A stretch of DNA of 64,000 nt from Gigaspora margarita (taxonomy: Eukaryota; Glomeromycota; Glomeromycetes; Diversisporales; Gigasporaceae), in assembly GCA_009809945.1 (NCBI GenBank), contig WTPW01001076.1:93358-157357 (forward strand), given 5' to 3'. The position numbers were made by a program, and so were the translations under genes. Positions 22,567-34,002 of this stretch are shown piece by piece (positions within the stretch are counted from its first letter, which is position 1; each line of letters opens with the position of its first letter). The notes under the pieces are model-generated. The model worked only from the letters and a program-made list of their open reading frames with translations. It searched no databases and was not told the origin of the DNA.

Positions 22567-23356
22567 ACTTAGAACCAATAATAAATTTTAACTATGCTGC
22601 ATATTATACACATGCATAGTAGCAAAATACTACTATTTTGCCCATCTCTAGTTGTAACAGTTGTGCATCTGAATATGAAGCAGCAAGGTAATATTAATAT
22701 TGTTATATTTTTTTGTTGTAAATAGAATATTTGACTGCTATTCAAACTAATATTTGATATGAAGGTTAAGTTAATGATAGTCAAATATTGCTATTTGATA
22801 TATTGGAATTTTTTAATTTTTACTAATTAGTATGTTTAGATTAAAATTTTTTCTTTTTAAATTTAGAAAACACTTATACCATGTACATCCAGAAATCATA
22901 TTTATTCCATGTTTTGCACATCAAATAAACTTGTATATTAGTGATATTTTTAAAAATTCAAATATGTTGTCAGCTATTGCTGAACAAGCTATCCATCTTG
23001 TATCTTTTTTTCATTGATCAATATTTTTTTTGGAACACCTTCATTCAGAACAAGTTTCTTTATATAAGTTATATGTTTCTTTTGTATCCCAAATTGTACT
23101 TGATGGAATAGTCACTATTTGTGTTTTTGCTAGCATTCTTAGATCTCATGCTGCACTCAAAAATTTTGCTACAAGAATAGAAGAAGATAATGAAAATTAT
23201 ATAAGCTTTCCTAAAAGTATCCTTCTTAACATTTCAGACATTGAGTGGTGGAAAACCTTTACTCAATTAAAGGTCTTCTTGAACCATATATGGCTTCATT
23301 AAATAAACTTCAACAAGACAAAGGCAATCTCACTGAAGTTTTGCATAGTTTCAGAT

Positions 23357-24380
23357 TAGGGTTCCGAAGTTTGATCCGGGTTTGATTTGAGTTTGATCAA
23401 ACCCCAAACCAAACCAAACTCAAACTATAAATTTTATAAAGTCTGAAATCAAACCAAACTCAAATAAAAAATAATCAAACTCAAACCAAACCCAAATTTC
23501 ATTCAAAGTTTGATTTGAGTTTGATTTGAAGTTTGCAAACTAGTTTGAGTTTGAATAATATAAATATATTTTTAAATGTTAAACAAGTTTCTTAATTCTT
23601 ACTTTATATTTAAGTAAACTTGTTTAAAATATAAAAATATACCATATGTTTCCGAAAATAAGCTACCTTTTTTGGACGATTTTGGACACTAAAAATCTGG
23701 GATATTTTTAGATATAATTAATTTTTGGTCAGTCGCCAATAGTTGTTACATAGTAAAGTCTAAATTCTACTATGTAAATTAATTATTAGCGCTTAAGTAG
23801 ACTTGTTTGGAAGACTCAACTACACATATGCTGAAAGTTTCATCAAAATATGAGTACTTTTTATTATTTGACTTTTAATTTTTATGTTCAACGAATATAT
23901 TTTGTTATTAAAATTTTAATCTCTTCGTTGAACGTAAATATTAAATTCCAATTAATAAAATTTCTTCAATTTCGTTGTAAATTTTAGGGTATACGTATTT
24001 TGATCTGCTGAATAAGTTTACTTAAGCGACTTTAATCAATTTGCTTAGTAAAATTTGGACTTTACTATATAGGAACTTTCATCGATCGTGTTAGCTTATT
24101 TTTGGGTCAAAGACATTTTTGTATTTCTTGACCAAAAGAGAGAGGGTAGTTTATTTTTGGAGGTCAGCTTATTTTTGGCAATATACAGTATTCAAACTCA
24201 AACTAGTTTGCAAACTTCAAACTCAAACCCAAATCAAACTCAAATTTAATTAAAAAGTTTGCTTCAAATCAAACTCAAACANTTTTTTTAATGCCAGTTT
24301 GAGTTCGGGTTTGATTTGAAATCAAATCAAACTCAAACTTGGCCTAAAGTTTGATTTGATCCGGGTTTGTAGGAACCCTA
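23357..24380. mobile_element. hAT-type element, 1024 bp, inserted in the hAT transposase gene
   Basis: Perfect inverted ends TAGGGTTCC are flanked by a perfect 8-bp duplication TTTCAGAT (23349-23356 and 24381-24388). The subterminal regions are long runs of TTTGATTTGAGTTTGA-like words and their complements. A mariner-like MITE sits inside (23642-24188). No coding capacity. Confidence 0.85.
23642..24188. mobile_element. Mariner-like MITE, AAAATAAGCTACC family, long form
   Basis: Left end CCATATGTTTCCGAAAATAA followed by GCTACC; the right-strand end CTGTATATTGCCAAAAATAA is followed by GCTGACC. TA flanks both ends (23640-23641 and 24189-24190). Length and internal palindrome match 20051-20600. 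Confidence 0.75.
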
Positions 24381-25460
24381 TTTCAGATGGGTATGCCAAG
24401 TTATTAAAGGTATCATTGATCAGAATCTTAAAGATTATTTACTAACAAAGTTAGAAAAACAATGGTCAGCCTGGGAGCAGCCATTACTACTTTTATCATT
24501 TTATTATATCCAAGTTATCATAATACACAATTTAATGAAAGCCTCAATGGTCTTTCTTTTGTATATATGGGTAATGGATTGTACACTATTATAAATCTTG
24601 GTTTGGTAAACCTTCACATTCTATTTTGTGTAAATTGCAACATTATGAAAGTCAATAATATCCATTTAATAAAGAATCTTTTGACCAATTCAGTGGTAAT
24701 GTGCTGCAATATTGGAGTTTTTGTAAAGGAGCTGCTGCAGAATTGCATCTTGTAGCTATTCGCATTTTTTCAACTTGTATAACCACAGCATCAGTAGAAT
24801 GATTATTCTCATAGTATCACTCAGATCGATGTAATCGACTTCAGGCAAATTTATTTATCTTTTTAATTATAATTTATTGCCAGTGTGATGTGTTATTACT
24901 TATTTACATTTATTATACTTTATATCTAATAGTATAAAAAAGTTCTTGTCATGAGCCAAATAAAGTCAGAGCTTTTACATTCGCAAAATATTGCAATGAT
25001 TAGCAATTTATTAAAAACATACAAGCAGAATATTGCTATTCCATTTGAACAAATAAATCCTGATAATAATGAAGAAGAATTTATATTATCAGGAGACAAC
25101 ACTGATAATGATGATATTAATATAGAAGATACTGGGGATAGTAATCATATAGAAACAGTTGAGTGTGTAAATGACTAAAAAGTAATCATAGAACAATAGA
25201 TAGATCTAACTAAAGAAGAAGATGAGCATATGTAATATAATTTGGCAGGTTAGGATGAATTAGAAAATTTATCAATTTGTATGATGATGATAAAGAAGTA
25301 ATGCATCAAGATTATTTAATTCACTCTGCAGATAATTTGGAAGCAAAATGGAAATTGGCAGGTATTTTTGTGGATTTGTTAGTACAACCTGACTCTATTC
25401 ATTTGCTTTTGGCTGATTAAGAGTATAAGTAGCAATCTTATTTATAGTGAATGCAGATTT

Positions 25461-26137
25461 TTTTTAAACTCCTTCTAAGGGGACGCTGGATGGCGTACTT
25501 TATTTATCTTTTTCAATGGGACCTTCCTATTATACAAGGCCCCTACATTTGTACATTTTGTAATAATCTATATATGTGCATCTATTACTATTTCTACCAT
25601 AGCTAACCGGTACTAAGCCATCCTTTTTTTTACTTTTATTGTCTCAGCTGGTTTCAACCAGCTGACCCATTTTACTACTGGGGGATTTAACTGAAACTTT
25701 TCTTAAATCTTTCATACCCAACCAGAGGTACCCAGCGGTGTCTTCAGCTCCTAACCCATTTTGATTCATCCAGAATTTTTTGTTCCTGAGGCAGGCAGGG
25801 GTTCCACCCCATTAGAGCAGACTACTCCATGTTCCATTCAAATCGTCCTGGAATGATCATCCTTCTGTTTCGGGTAATATCTGATTGACCTATTTACTAC
25901 CGAAGAATTTAACCAGAACTGAACAAGTTTTCTAGACAAGAAACACAATAGCAGGAAATACAATAGCACTATGACTGAGCCGTCCAAATGTGGTCCTAGC
26001 AACTTGGTTCAAGTGATCTGCTTTGTGATCTTATATAGCCACTCTGTTTTCTATAGGACTTGAACCAGTGACCTTGCATTTAAATCAGCTAATGTCCTAG
26101 GAGTGCAACCACTACACTATTGGCCTGCAGGGCCTAA
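25461..26137 (-). mobile_element. SINE with tRNA-like head, 677 bp
   Basis: The minus-strand head has an A box (complement of 26106-26119, TAGTGTAGTGGTTG) and a B box (complement of 26057-26067, GGTTCAAGTCC). The T-run at the left is the tail. A 13-bp direct repeat TGAATGCAGATTT flanks it (25448-25460 and 26138-26150). It shares several blocks with the SINE at 13232-13953, for example GTCCAAATGTGG against GTTCAAATGTGG, and is a diverged member of the same family. Confidence 0.85.
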
Positions 26138-26150
26138 TGAATGCAGATTT

Positions 26151-27150
26151 AACTAATTAATTAAAATAAGGCTTCGGTATATTATTAGAAATCAACCAAA
26201 CTATCATTAACAAATTTTGTAAATTAAAATAGTTATTAGAAATTGACCTAGTTAATAAAAATTAAGAACCGTGTGCACATTTTATATTGTGAACAGTATA
26301 TTAGCTGATGAGAACCCCGAATAATCTATGAGAGGTTATATTTGAGGATCATAGTAAAATTTTTTCTGTTAGCGGTTCTACTTTGGTATATATTAGCTAC
26401 TTACATTTCAAATATCAGATATCAACTTTGGTATCAGTTCCCAATTTTTGAAATGTATGCTTTTAAAAAAAATTTTAAACCAACGCTCTCTAAAAAAAAA
26501 AACAGACCCAACGCTCCACCATTTCTGTTACCACTTTTCAAATATAACATTTAAAAAAATTACCCTGTTACCATTCTTCAAAATACTCATTTTGCCTATT
26601 ACCCGTTTTCAAATATAACCTTTTTACCCAATACCTACTTTTCAAATATAACCTTTTTAAAAAAACAGCCCTCCATTAGCGATTTTTCAAATATGACATT
26701 AATAGATTGTTTGGGGTCCTAGCTGATGGATAATTATAAATATAGACATATTGGTGGTGTTTTCACACTTATTATTTTATTTAAACTTGTAAGTTGTTAT
26801 AATTTTTAAGTTTGAAAACGTTTTTAGAATAGTGTTAGGTATTTAGATCATATCTAACAAGTCATATGTAGTCAAATAACATTTGAGAACATTTTAGCTC
26901 AAAGATAAATAAATAAATTAATAGATTATATTTCAAATAATCATATAGTTTTGTATTTTGTTGTTTGATATGATAGTATATTTTTATAGTCTATAGTTAA
27001 TGAAATTAGAAACTTTTCCAAAAAAAAAGCTTTAATAAGTACTTGGGACGGATAAGAATAAAAAGAATAAATTAACAAGATAAGAAAGAAAATAAAATTC
27101 TTAGAATAATAGTTTTATTTTGCTAGTATATAGCAACTAATAATTAAACT
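26151..27150. repeat. AT-rich DNA with a short degenerate tandem repeat
   Basis: Between about 26500 and 26700 the phrase TTTTCAAATATAACMTTTTTA recurs about five times at 35-50 bp spacing, alternating with TTACC-rich pieces. The rest (26701-27150) has no recognisable feature. Confidence 0.5.
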
Positions 27151-27259
27151 TTTATTTGCGTGAGATATGAAATTTAATATTTGTGCTTTAATGATTTTAG
27201 CTAATCAAACCCTATATTTGAAGTTACATAAATCACATGTTATTATTTGGACTAAGCGC

Positions 27260-27680
27260 CTATGTCCAATCAATAAATATGGACAATATGGACATAGTCC
27301 ATATTTGTTCATGTCCAATAGTCCATATTGTCCATGTCCATGTTTGGCCAACACTGCTTATCTCTGCAGATTTTTAATAAAAGTAATGCTTTCTTTTCAA
27401 CTTCATAATGAAATCCAATATTATATAATATTATCAAAAATCTGTAGAGATGGGTTATACTAATAGAACGTATTCATCTTTTCAATTCTAATTCTTTTAT
27501 TATAATGCCCAACATTAGATATTCTACTAAAGTGTTCTATCTCTGCAGGTTTTTGATAAAAAGTAAATACCTTGTACTGTACTTACACTTTCAACTTATT
27601 TCTATCATAATAAGAATATCCACTTTATCTTTGTAGATTTTTAATAAAAGTGCTTCATGAAATTCAAAGTGAAATGTCAT
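27260..27680. repeat. ATGGACA-rich patch and degenerate tandem repeats
   Basis: About 27260-27350 is packed with ATGGACA / TGTCCAT words, similar to 47505-47560; both could be ends of a worn hAT-like element. From 27354 to 27660 three blocks repeat TATCTCTGCAGATTTTTAAT followed by AAAAGTA, at 185- and 90-bp spacing. No gene. Confidence 0.5.
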
Positions 27681-28129
27681 ATAAAACTATTCATCAGCAA
27701 ATTTTATATATAAATATATATCGATTACTAACCAAAAGTTCGAAGCAATTACAGTATGATAGTGTAATGCAAAGATCTAGTGTAACTCTATAGACTTAAA
27801 AGTTTAAAATTTTTAATAGTAATAATACATAGGTCTAGTGTAACTCACGGATCTAAAAAGCGAACAAACAATCCATAACATTGTTAATGAGTAAAATAAA
27901 GCATCGCTTCGAACAGGCTACATGATATAGCGATTACAGCTGATTTGAAAATTAGTGGGACACTTCGGATTCGTCTTATGAATTATCTAACTTTTCGAAA
28001 TCACATCACTATTTTCGGATCAAATTTTCAAAGACAGTGACATGGTTTCCGAAGAGTTAGATGATACATAAGACGAGTTCAAAAGATTTCGGGAAACAAG
28101 CAAATTTTTCAAATGTCCTATTAATTTTC

Positions 28130-28320
28130 AAATCAGCTTATAATCGTTGTATATCGATTTAAATAAATTCGATAATCGATTATCAAATTTATAACGATAT
28201 CCATATGTATTGATTATACAGTAGATATATACCAATATATAATTAATTTATCGATATATATATCATTATTTTATAATCGGCATATATCAATATATCGATA
28301 TAAATCTGTATAAAAAATTT
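28130..28320. repeat. ATCGATATAT-rich low-complexity patch
   Basis: The patch is dense in ATCGAT, TATCGATAT and similar self-complementary words. A comparable patch is at 63770-63905. Both may be remnants of one repeat family. Confidence 0.5.
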
Positions 28321-28536
28321 CTTGATGATAGGAGTCTCATAGGAGTCTCCACTACGTATAAAGGCACTGCATTCAATCACAATATAACATCATAAGTACT
28401 TGCAACTTACCCAGAAAGATGGAAAAGTCTGGTCTCAGATGAGCAGAAAAGCTTTTGAGCATATATAGCAGGCCAACACCAAACAGAAAGCATATAACGT
28501 CACTCGACGTCCCCAGATCTCGGGGGTTTAAAGAAG

Positions 28537-28577
<41 letters not shown>

Positions 28578-28680
28578 AGGAAACATATTGTGAGACTTGC
28601 TAAGCCAAATCTCTGTAACTGGGAATCCACCTATTTGGAAGTTACATTGTGTTAGTATGAGAGAAACGAGGAATAAATTA
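28320..28680. other. GC-richer segment with a long poly-A run
   Basis: An A-run of about 40 bases lies at about 28535-28577, directly after a CCCCAGATCTCGGGGG hairpin. The segment before it (28340-28520) is GC-richer than the flanks and has TATAAA at 28358. It could be a retrotransposed transcript with its tail, or a small RNA locus. I matched it to no known RNA, and the open frames across it are homopolymer artefacts. Confidence 0.35.
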
Positions 28681-29524
28681 GTCCTAAGCTAAAGATAATA
28701 TTATCATGGCAAAGCGTCCACCCTAAAAAAAATTTTAAAAATTTTTTTAAAAAAAAACAAGCAAATATAAAGAGTTATTTATACTATGTGTAATCTGCTC
28801 TGAAGAATTATTATTATTATTATTTATTAAATTCGATTATAAAAATATGCAATTTGAAGTATTTATCTTAAAATTATTCTTTAGTTTTTTTTACTTACAT
28901 TTTATTGAGTAATACAAATTACGGAGAAAAAAGATATAAAATCGAAAAATACGAGAGAATGACGCATAAAACTATCTTGAAACATTAATAAATAATGTTG
29001 GGGCAATTTTACTTAAATATATCTGTCCTATTCTTAACTATAAATAAATATCCTAATTAAAATTTCCATGCATGATGAATAATTAAAGTCTTTTTTTAAC
29101 TCATCTTTATGTACAGTACTTTAATGTTCAAATAATTCACAACAGTTTATCCACTCTTCCAGACGATGGCAATACAACGATGATGATAACAAGTATTCGA
29201 ATGACATTAGGTGTTTATGAATTTTAAAACATATTTAATCCTTATTGCAATCTTATATCGGTATTAATTCAATATTGAGCATATCTAATTTTTCTGATTA
29301 ATTGTGTGTTTCATAACTTATTGTTGTCACGTTATTATACCCATGAACGTCTATGCACTTTGCGTCTTAACATATATTACTAATTATATGTAAAATTTAG
29401 TGATAGACATTGCTGCTTAATAAATAGTCGTTATTAATACTCTTAAAAATTTATTTAATGGACGTTACAACACAAATGGTCGGGTTTAATTTTTATGTGC
29501 GAGAAAAAGTATAGTATTTTTGTG

Positions 29525-29710
29525 CAATATGTTCATACTTTGTCCATACTTTTGTCTATACATGTCTATTGACAGCACTGACTGCATTGACATAACATTT
29601 CATCTTCCGTAGATTTTGCCAATATGTTCATATTTTGTCCATACTTTCGTCCATACATGTCAATTGACAGCACTGACATAACATTCATCTTCTGAAGATT
29701 TTGCCAATAC
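29525..29710. repeat. Tandem duplication, 95-bp period
   Basis: Two units starting CAATATGTTCATA (29525 and 29620) share TTTTGTCCATACTTT and ATTGACAGCACTGA. A third partial start is at 29704. It lies about 140 bp beyond the stop codon of the triple-kinase gene. Confidence 0.7.
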
Positions 29711-29848
29711 TTTCATATACCAGACGGTCTTCATTAATTAGATATAAGAAAATAAGCTAAAGATATTACATAGCCTTAAAATACTTTCAAGTATTCGCAT
29801 AATTTGATTGCCAAAATTTATATTGCCAAATTTGCCATAAAATTTCGA

Positions 29849-32800
29849 TTACGTTAAGTGGATGTTGGTTAAAGTGTTAAGAACTGATTCTATTTCTGGA
29901 CGGTTTTTTGGTTCAGTGTCCCAACATTTGGTGTAAAGTTCAATATATTGAGATGGTACTTCTTTTATTATTGTTTCCTTTTCTCTCTTAAGTATGCGTT
30001 TGGGAATTCCATATTTAGAATCAAATGGTGGTCTTCCACTAGATATTTCCCAAAAAATGATACCCAAACTATAGATGTCTGATTTATTATCAAGTTTATA
30101 TAAAGGATTTTTAAAGCACTGAGGTTCAGTATATGCTTGCATTTTCTTTTGTTTAGATAAACTAAAGCCCGTTATTATCATTTTCTTCTCGTGCGCCAAG
30201 ATATTTTCATTATGCTGTAAACAAATTTAATGAGTTATTCGAATAGATGCATTTAAAAGTATTTGAATGCCGCAAAGGAAGAGCCTTTAATTCTTCATAT
30301 AATAAGAATTACAGGTTTTCTTTTTGGCACACATTTATTGAACATGAATTAAAAAAATCTTACAAGGTCACAATGGTTTATATTGTTTTTATGCAAAAAC
30401 TCGAGCCCTTCGGCTATTTCTTTAGCCATATGTAATTTTTCGTTCCAATTTAATTTGGAAAAATTGTGACTTAAATAATTACGTAATGTTATTTTGCCGG
30501 CAAATTGTAAAATTTCGTAATAGTAACCATCAAGTCCTATTTGTCAATAAAAATGAAACTTTAGTATTAATATATGTAGAGGGGATTTTTCATTTAAAAT
30601 TACAATTAATTAAAAAACCTTTGGTTATTCCGTAGAATCTAATGACATTTGAGTGGAATGTTATTTTTTGTAAAAGATGAAGCTTTGGGTCATAATTTCA
30701 AACAAAAAAAAAAAATTTAATATACTAAGCATAAATATAAATTACAACATTTTAATTTAAAGCTACCTTATTAATAAATTCTTGAATAATCTCTTTATCT
30801 AACCTTTTATTCTTAACTTTAATGCACTTAAGATTAACCATTATTCCGTAATTTTTCCACGTAAAAATCTTACTATTGCCACTAAATTCAACATGGTTGA
30901 AAAAATTAATATGTTGATCATTAATAGCTTTGTTAATTAGTTTATTTAAAGGTTTTTCATTTCCTTCATGAATATTTCTTGGGTAAAGTTGATTTAAAAT
31001 TTTAATTATTGTTTTTATTTCCGGACGTTTGCCAGGATCATCATCCCAACAACTGGTGTAAAGGTTAACATATTGAGGTGGAGAACCTTTTATAGGACGT
31101 TCTCTATTTCCTTTGAATATATGTATAGCAATTTCTTCCTTAGATTTGAGTAAATAAAATGGTTTCCGACCACTTGTGATTTCCCAAAGTATAACTCCGA
31201 GGCTATAGATGTCAGATGCTTTGCTACGTTGGTATGTATAATCCTTAAAACACTGAGGATCAATGTATTCTGTCATTCTATCAGCCATTGAATTAGAAAC
31301 TGGTGTTTTAATAACATGTTTAAATAGACCTGTAATCATTGCTCTCTTTTCATCTCTCTTTTCATGAATCAGAATGTTTTTAGAATGCTATTAAACGTTG
31401 TTAGTAAGATAAACGAATGTAATATAATATAAAAAAGTTTAAATCATGAGGTTTGCTTACGAGATCTTTATGTATAATATTTAAATTATGTAAAAACGCA
31501 AGACCCCATGCTATTTCGTTTGCAATATGGAATTTATCAACCCATTGTAATTTATTGAAGTTTTCATTAAGATATTCTTGAAGAGTTCTATTATTTGCGA
31601 ATTGTAAGACTGAAATCAAGTGACCAGAATCTATTTAATTAATAAACATAAAAGTAATAGAAATTTATTTGCAATTTTTTCATGTTAAATGCTATACGTA
31701 ATTCATGTGATTTACATAGTGTTTTGATCCTAATTTTGACAGGCCATCCAGATTCTATCAAATCCGAATTGAATCCGCATCAGATTATGTATAAAGCTAA
31801 CTCTGGTTACGTACTTAGGCCCATAATTTAAGTTCTTTGATCAATCCGAGAAAAATCTCTGATCTGGATATCTGAATTTGTCTGGATTGAATCAATCCAG
31901 AATGTCGGATTTAGGATCGAAACACTAGATTTACATGACAACTTAATAAGTAGACACGTAGTGGCAGAAAAATGTCAAGGTCATACGATTGGTAATCATT
32001 TCTGACCTCTCAAGTTCAATTGATAATAGAATTGTTAACCGGAGTGGTCTAATGCCATTCTTTGTTTATCATAACTTTTTCAAATTTTATATGAAATCAA
32101 ACACACCAATAAAATTGTCCATTGTTTATCATATGATATTAGCACTATTATCGCTAGGAAATTGCTACTAACACAGCAAACCGTAACCTATAAATTAATA
32201 CTAGTCATTGCTGTGTCAGCAGAAATTTCCTGTAGCCAATAAGACTATTTTTAAGGTAGGTGGACAATATAAGTTATTTGCTGCTTATTAGTAAATATCA
32301 GAATTAAAGATTTCCTCATTCGTATAAATTTTATTATGTTAAACAAAGAATCAAATCCGTTTGTTTGAGATCTATTACGAACCTTTAGTTACACCATAGA
32401 AATGAACTATATTTGGATGAAAGCTTGCTCTTTGTATAAGATTAAGCTTTATGTATTATGTAATAATATATATCATTAATACAAAATAATAAATAGTTCA
32501 ATAATAATAAATTTATTATACCTGCTTTGCCAAGTCTTGAATATCAACGTTTGTTCCAATATTTAATTTTTTTAGAAATACTGTCAATTTAAAATGCTTC
32601 CACTCAAATTTATATGGATTTCTTTCATTAATTTCAGTAATGTGAGTAAATTCATTATAATTAATATAATTTATTAATTGTTGGGAAATAAACTTTTCAA
32701 GCTGCACATTTAAAAGATTTTTTGTGATTATTTTATTGTTCACAGTTTCTGGACTAAATTTATTTAAAGTGTCAAGAATAGATCTTGCATTAGGACGTTT

Positions 32801-33213
32801 GTCAGGATCTTCGTCCCAACATCGTGTGTAAAGATCACTATATTGATGTGGCGTCCCTTTTACAGGAACCTCTCTCTGTCCTTTAAATACATAAATAACA
32901 ATGGCTTCCCTCGAAGTAAAGGATTGGAATGGTGGTTTGCCACTTGAAATTTCCCAAAGAATTACTCCAAAGCTATAAATGTCAGATTTTTTATCAAGTT
33001 TATACGAATTATTTTTAAACCATTGAGGATCAATATATGCAGGCATTCCAGGAATATTTGTTGTCGTTGTATGCATATCACTAATAGTCTGTGATAGACC
33101 AAAATCTGCAATCATCATTTTTCGATCATGAACCAGTATATTTTTAGAATGCTATAAAAAATAATAAATTTCCCAAGTAAATAAAAATTATTTACGCCAT
33201 AAAGTATACTTTC

Positions 33214-33245
<32 letters not shown>

Positions 33246-34002
33246 CAAGATCTCGATGAATAATATTATTATTATGTAAGAACAAGAGGCCTTGCGTTAT
33301 TTCCTTTGCAATACGGTATTTATCTGTCCATTCTAAACAATCAAAATTTTTTTTCAGATACTCTCGTAAATTTCCCTCATTAGCAAATTGCAAAATCAAA
33401 ATGTGATTGTCGAAAGGGTCTGCTTATGTGTAAGTTGAAAATAGTTTTGTGTGAGAGATGCACACTTATTTAACACTATACCGTAAAAACTCGAAATAAC
33501 GGGTATAGGAGTTATTTTAAGTTAGAGCCTGAGTTAAATTTAATTACTAAATACAGAAATACCCCTATTATTTCGAATTTTTATGGTATATAATTATGTT
33601 CATTTAGTTCACACGTTAAATGGGAAATTCATACCTTTAGTTATACCGTATAAAAAAGTTATATTAGGATGTAAACTTACAGTTCGTAAAAGCTGAAGCT
33701 GTACAAGTAAATATAAAAATTCAAATAAATTTATAGTTTTTAACGTTTTCTAATAGCTGATAATTTTATTATACCTCATTAACAAATTCATTAATAAACT
33801 CGTTAGAATTAGAATTAACTTTCAGGCTTTTAAAAGCTACAGGTAACCCATAAGTCTTCCACTCGGCTTTAAGTATCGTTCCAAACCCTCCTTCATTAGT
33901 TTTTTCCACGTTAGTAAATTCATTATAATCATGGAAAATTACACGTTTGTCAGAAATTAATTCTCCTAGCAACTTTTCAGATTTTTCTTTTGAAAAGCTC
34001 AT
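29849..34002 (-). CDS. Triple tandem kinase: one complete kinase domain followed by two pseudokinase domains
   Basis: Ten exons on the minus strand join in frame through nine GT-AG introns: 34002-33775, 33698-33635, 33419-33247, 33151-32522, 32446-32383, 31630-31461, 31387-30767, 30682-30619, 30536-30364 and 30214-29849, about 850 residues. Domain 1 (1-about 320) has NEGGFGT, Lys58 in VAFK, HRDLHSKN (Asp154, Asn159) and DFG (Asp171), so it looks active although the first loop glycine is Asn36. Domain 2 (about 330-600) has a destroyed glycine loop, HKD for HRD and GLF for DFG. Domain 3 (about 610-850) has no glycine loop, HCD for HRD and GFS for DFG. Both keep the beta-3 lysine and the C-lobe signatures (KSDIYSLG, CWD...RPE). 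The two C-lobe exons run without a stop into the next N-lobe, which supports one gene rather than three. Expected role: signalling, with the pseudokinases as regulators or scaffolds. Three separate transcripts cannot be excluded without RNA data. Confidence 0.8.
31717..31927. mobile_element. hAT-type MITE inside an intron of the triple-kinase gene
   Basis: Ends TAGTGTTTTGATCCTAA and, on the other strand, TAGTGTTTCGATCCTAA, with a perfect 8-bp duplication GATTTACA (31709-31716 and 31928-31935). It lies in the 752-bp intron between the fifth and sixth exons and explains much of that intron's length. Confidence 0.85.
32152..32240. mobile_element. Short inverted-repeat MITE in the same intron
   Basis: TAGGAAATTGCTACTAACAC, followed by AGCAA, pairs with a TTGCTGTGTCAGCAGAAATT stretch ending TTCCTGTA. 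It is about 85 bp with TA at both ends, so mariner-like. Confidence 0.6.
33481..33586. mobile_element. Mariner-like MITE in an intron of the triple-kinase gene
   Basis: CCGTAAAAACTCGAAATAAC pairs with an inverted CCATAAAAATTCGAAATAAT at the right end. TA flanks both sides (33479-33480 and 33587-33588). It is 106 bp long and lies in the 215-bp intron between exons 2 and 3. Confidence 0.75.

Larger units (their letters stand above)
19665..22650. mobile_element. hAT-type element inserted in the hAT transposase gene
   Basis: The ends TAGAGATGTGCA and, on the other strand, TAGAGATGGGCA are flanked by a perfect 8-bp duplication GTTGTAAC (19657-19664 and 22651-22658). Removing the element rejoins the transposase reading region on either side. 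It contains a mariner-like MITE (20051-20600) and a palindrome-array hAT element (20612-22566), so most of its 2986 bp is secondary insertion. Confidence 0.85.
18780..25420 (+). pseudogene. Degenerate hAT-superfamily transposase gene, interrupted by nested elements
   Basis: Pieces of one transposase run in order. About 18780-18960 may be a worn BED-type zinc-finger region. 19150-19650 encodes the N-terminal catalytic part (TVSCSWAFYWIETPEIKALF, then NRVTLVYNSWKN). 22651-22686 is its continuation, beginning at the 8-bp duplication. 22867-23350 carries PCFAHQINLYISDIF and HSEQVSLYKLYVSFV, the central RNase H-like domain of hAT transposases. 24381-24800 ends in the hAT C-terminal dimerisation region (AIRIFSTCITTASVE). 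24951-25178 is an acidic tail. It is a broken relic: stop codons and frameshifts occur throughout, a likely intron lies at about 22687-22866, and hAT-type elements split it at 19665-22650 and 23357-24380. Its own inverted ends were not found. The domain assignment is from remembered family motifs. Confidence 0.8.

Noticed and set aside
28380-28450. Possible U1-like snRNA (AACTTACCC) or 5S-like motif
   Set aside because: Only a few bases match; downstream sequence fits neither RNA.
29849-34002. Three separate kinase genes in tandem
   Set aside because: No stop or plausible new start separates the domains, and all nine splice junctions preserve one frame; one gene is simpler, though RNA data could overturn this.
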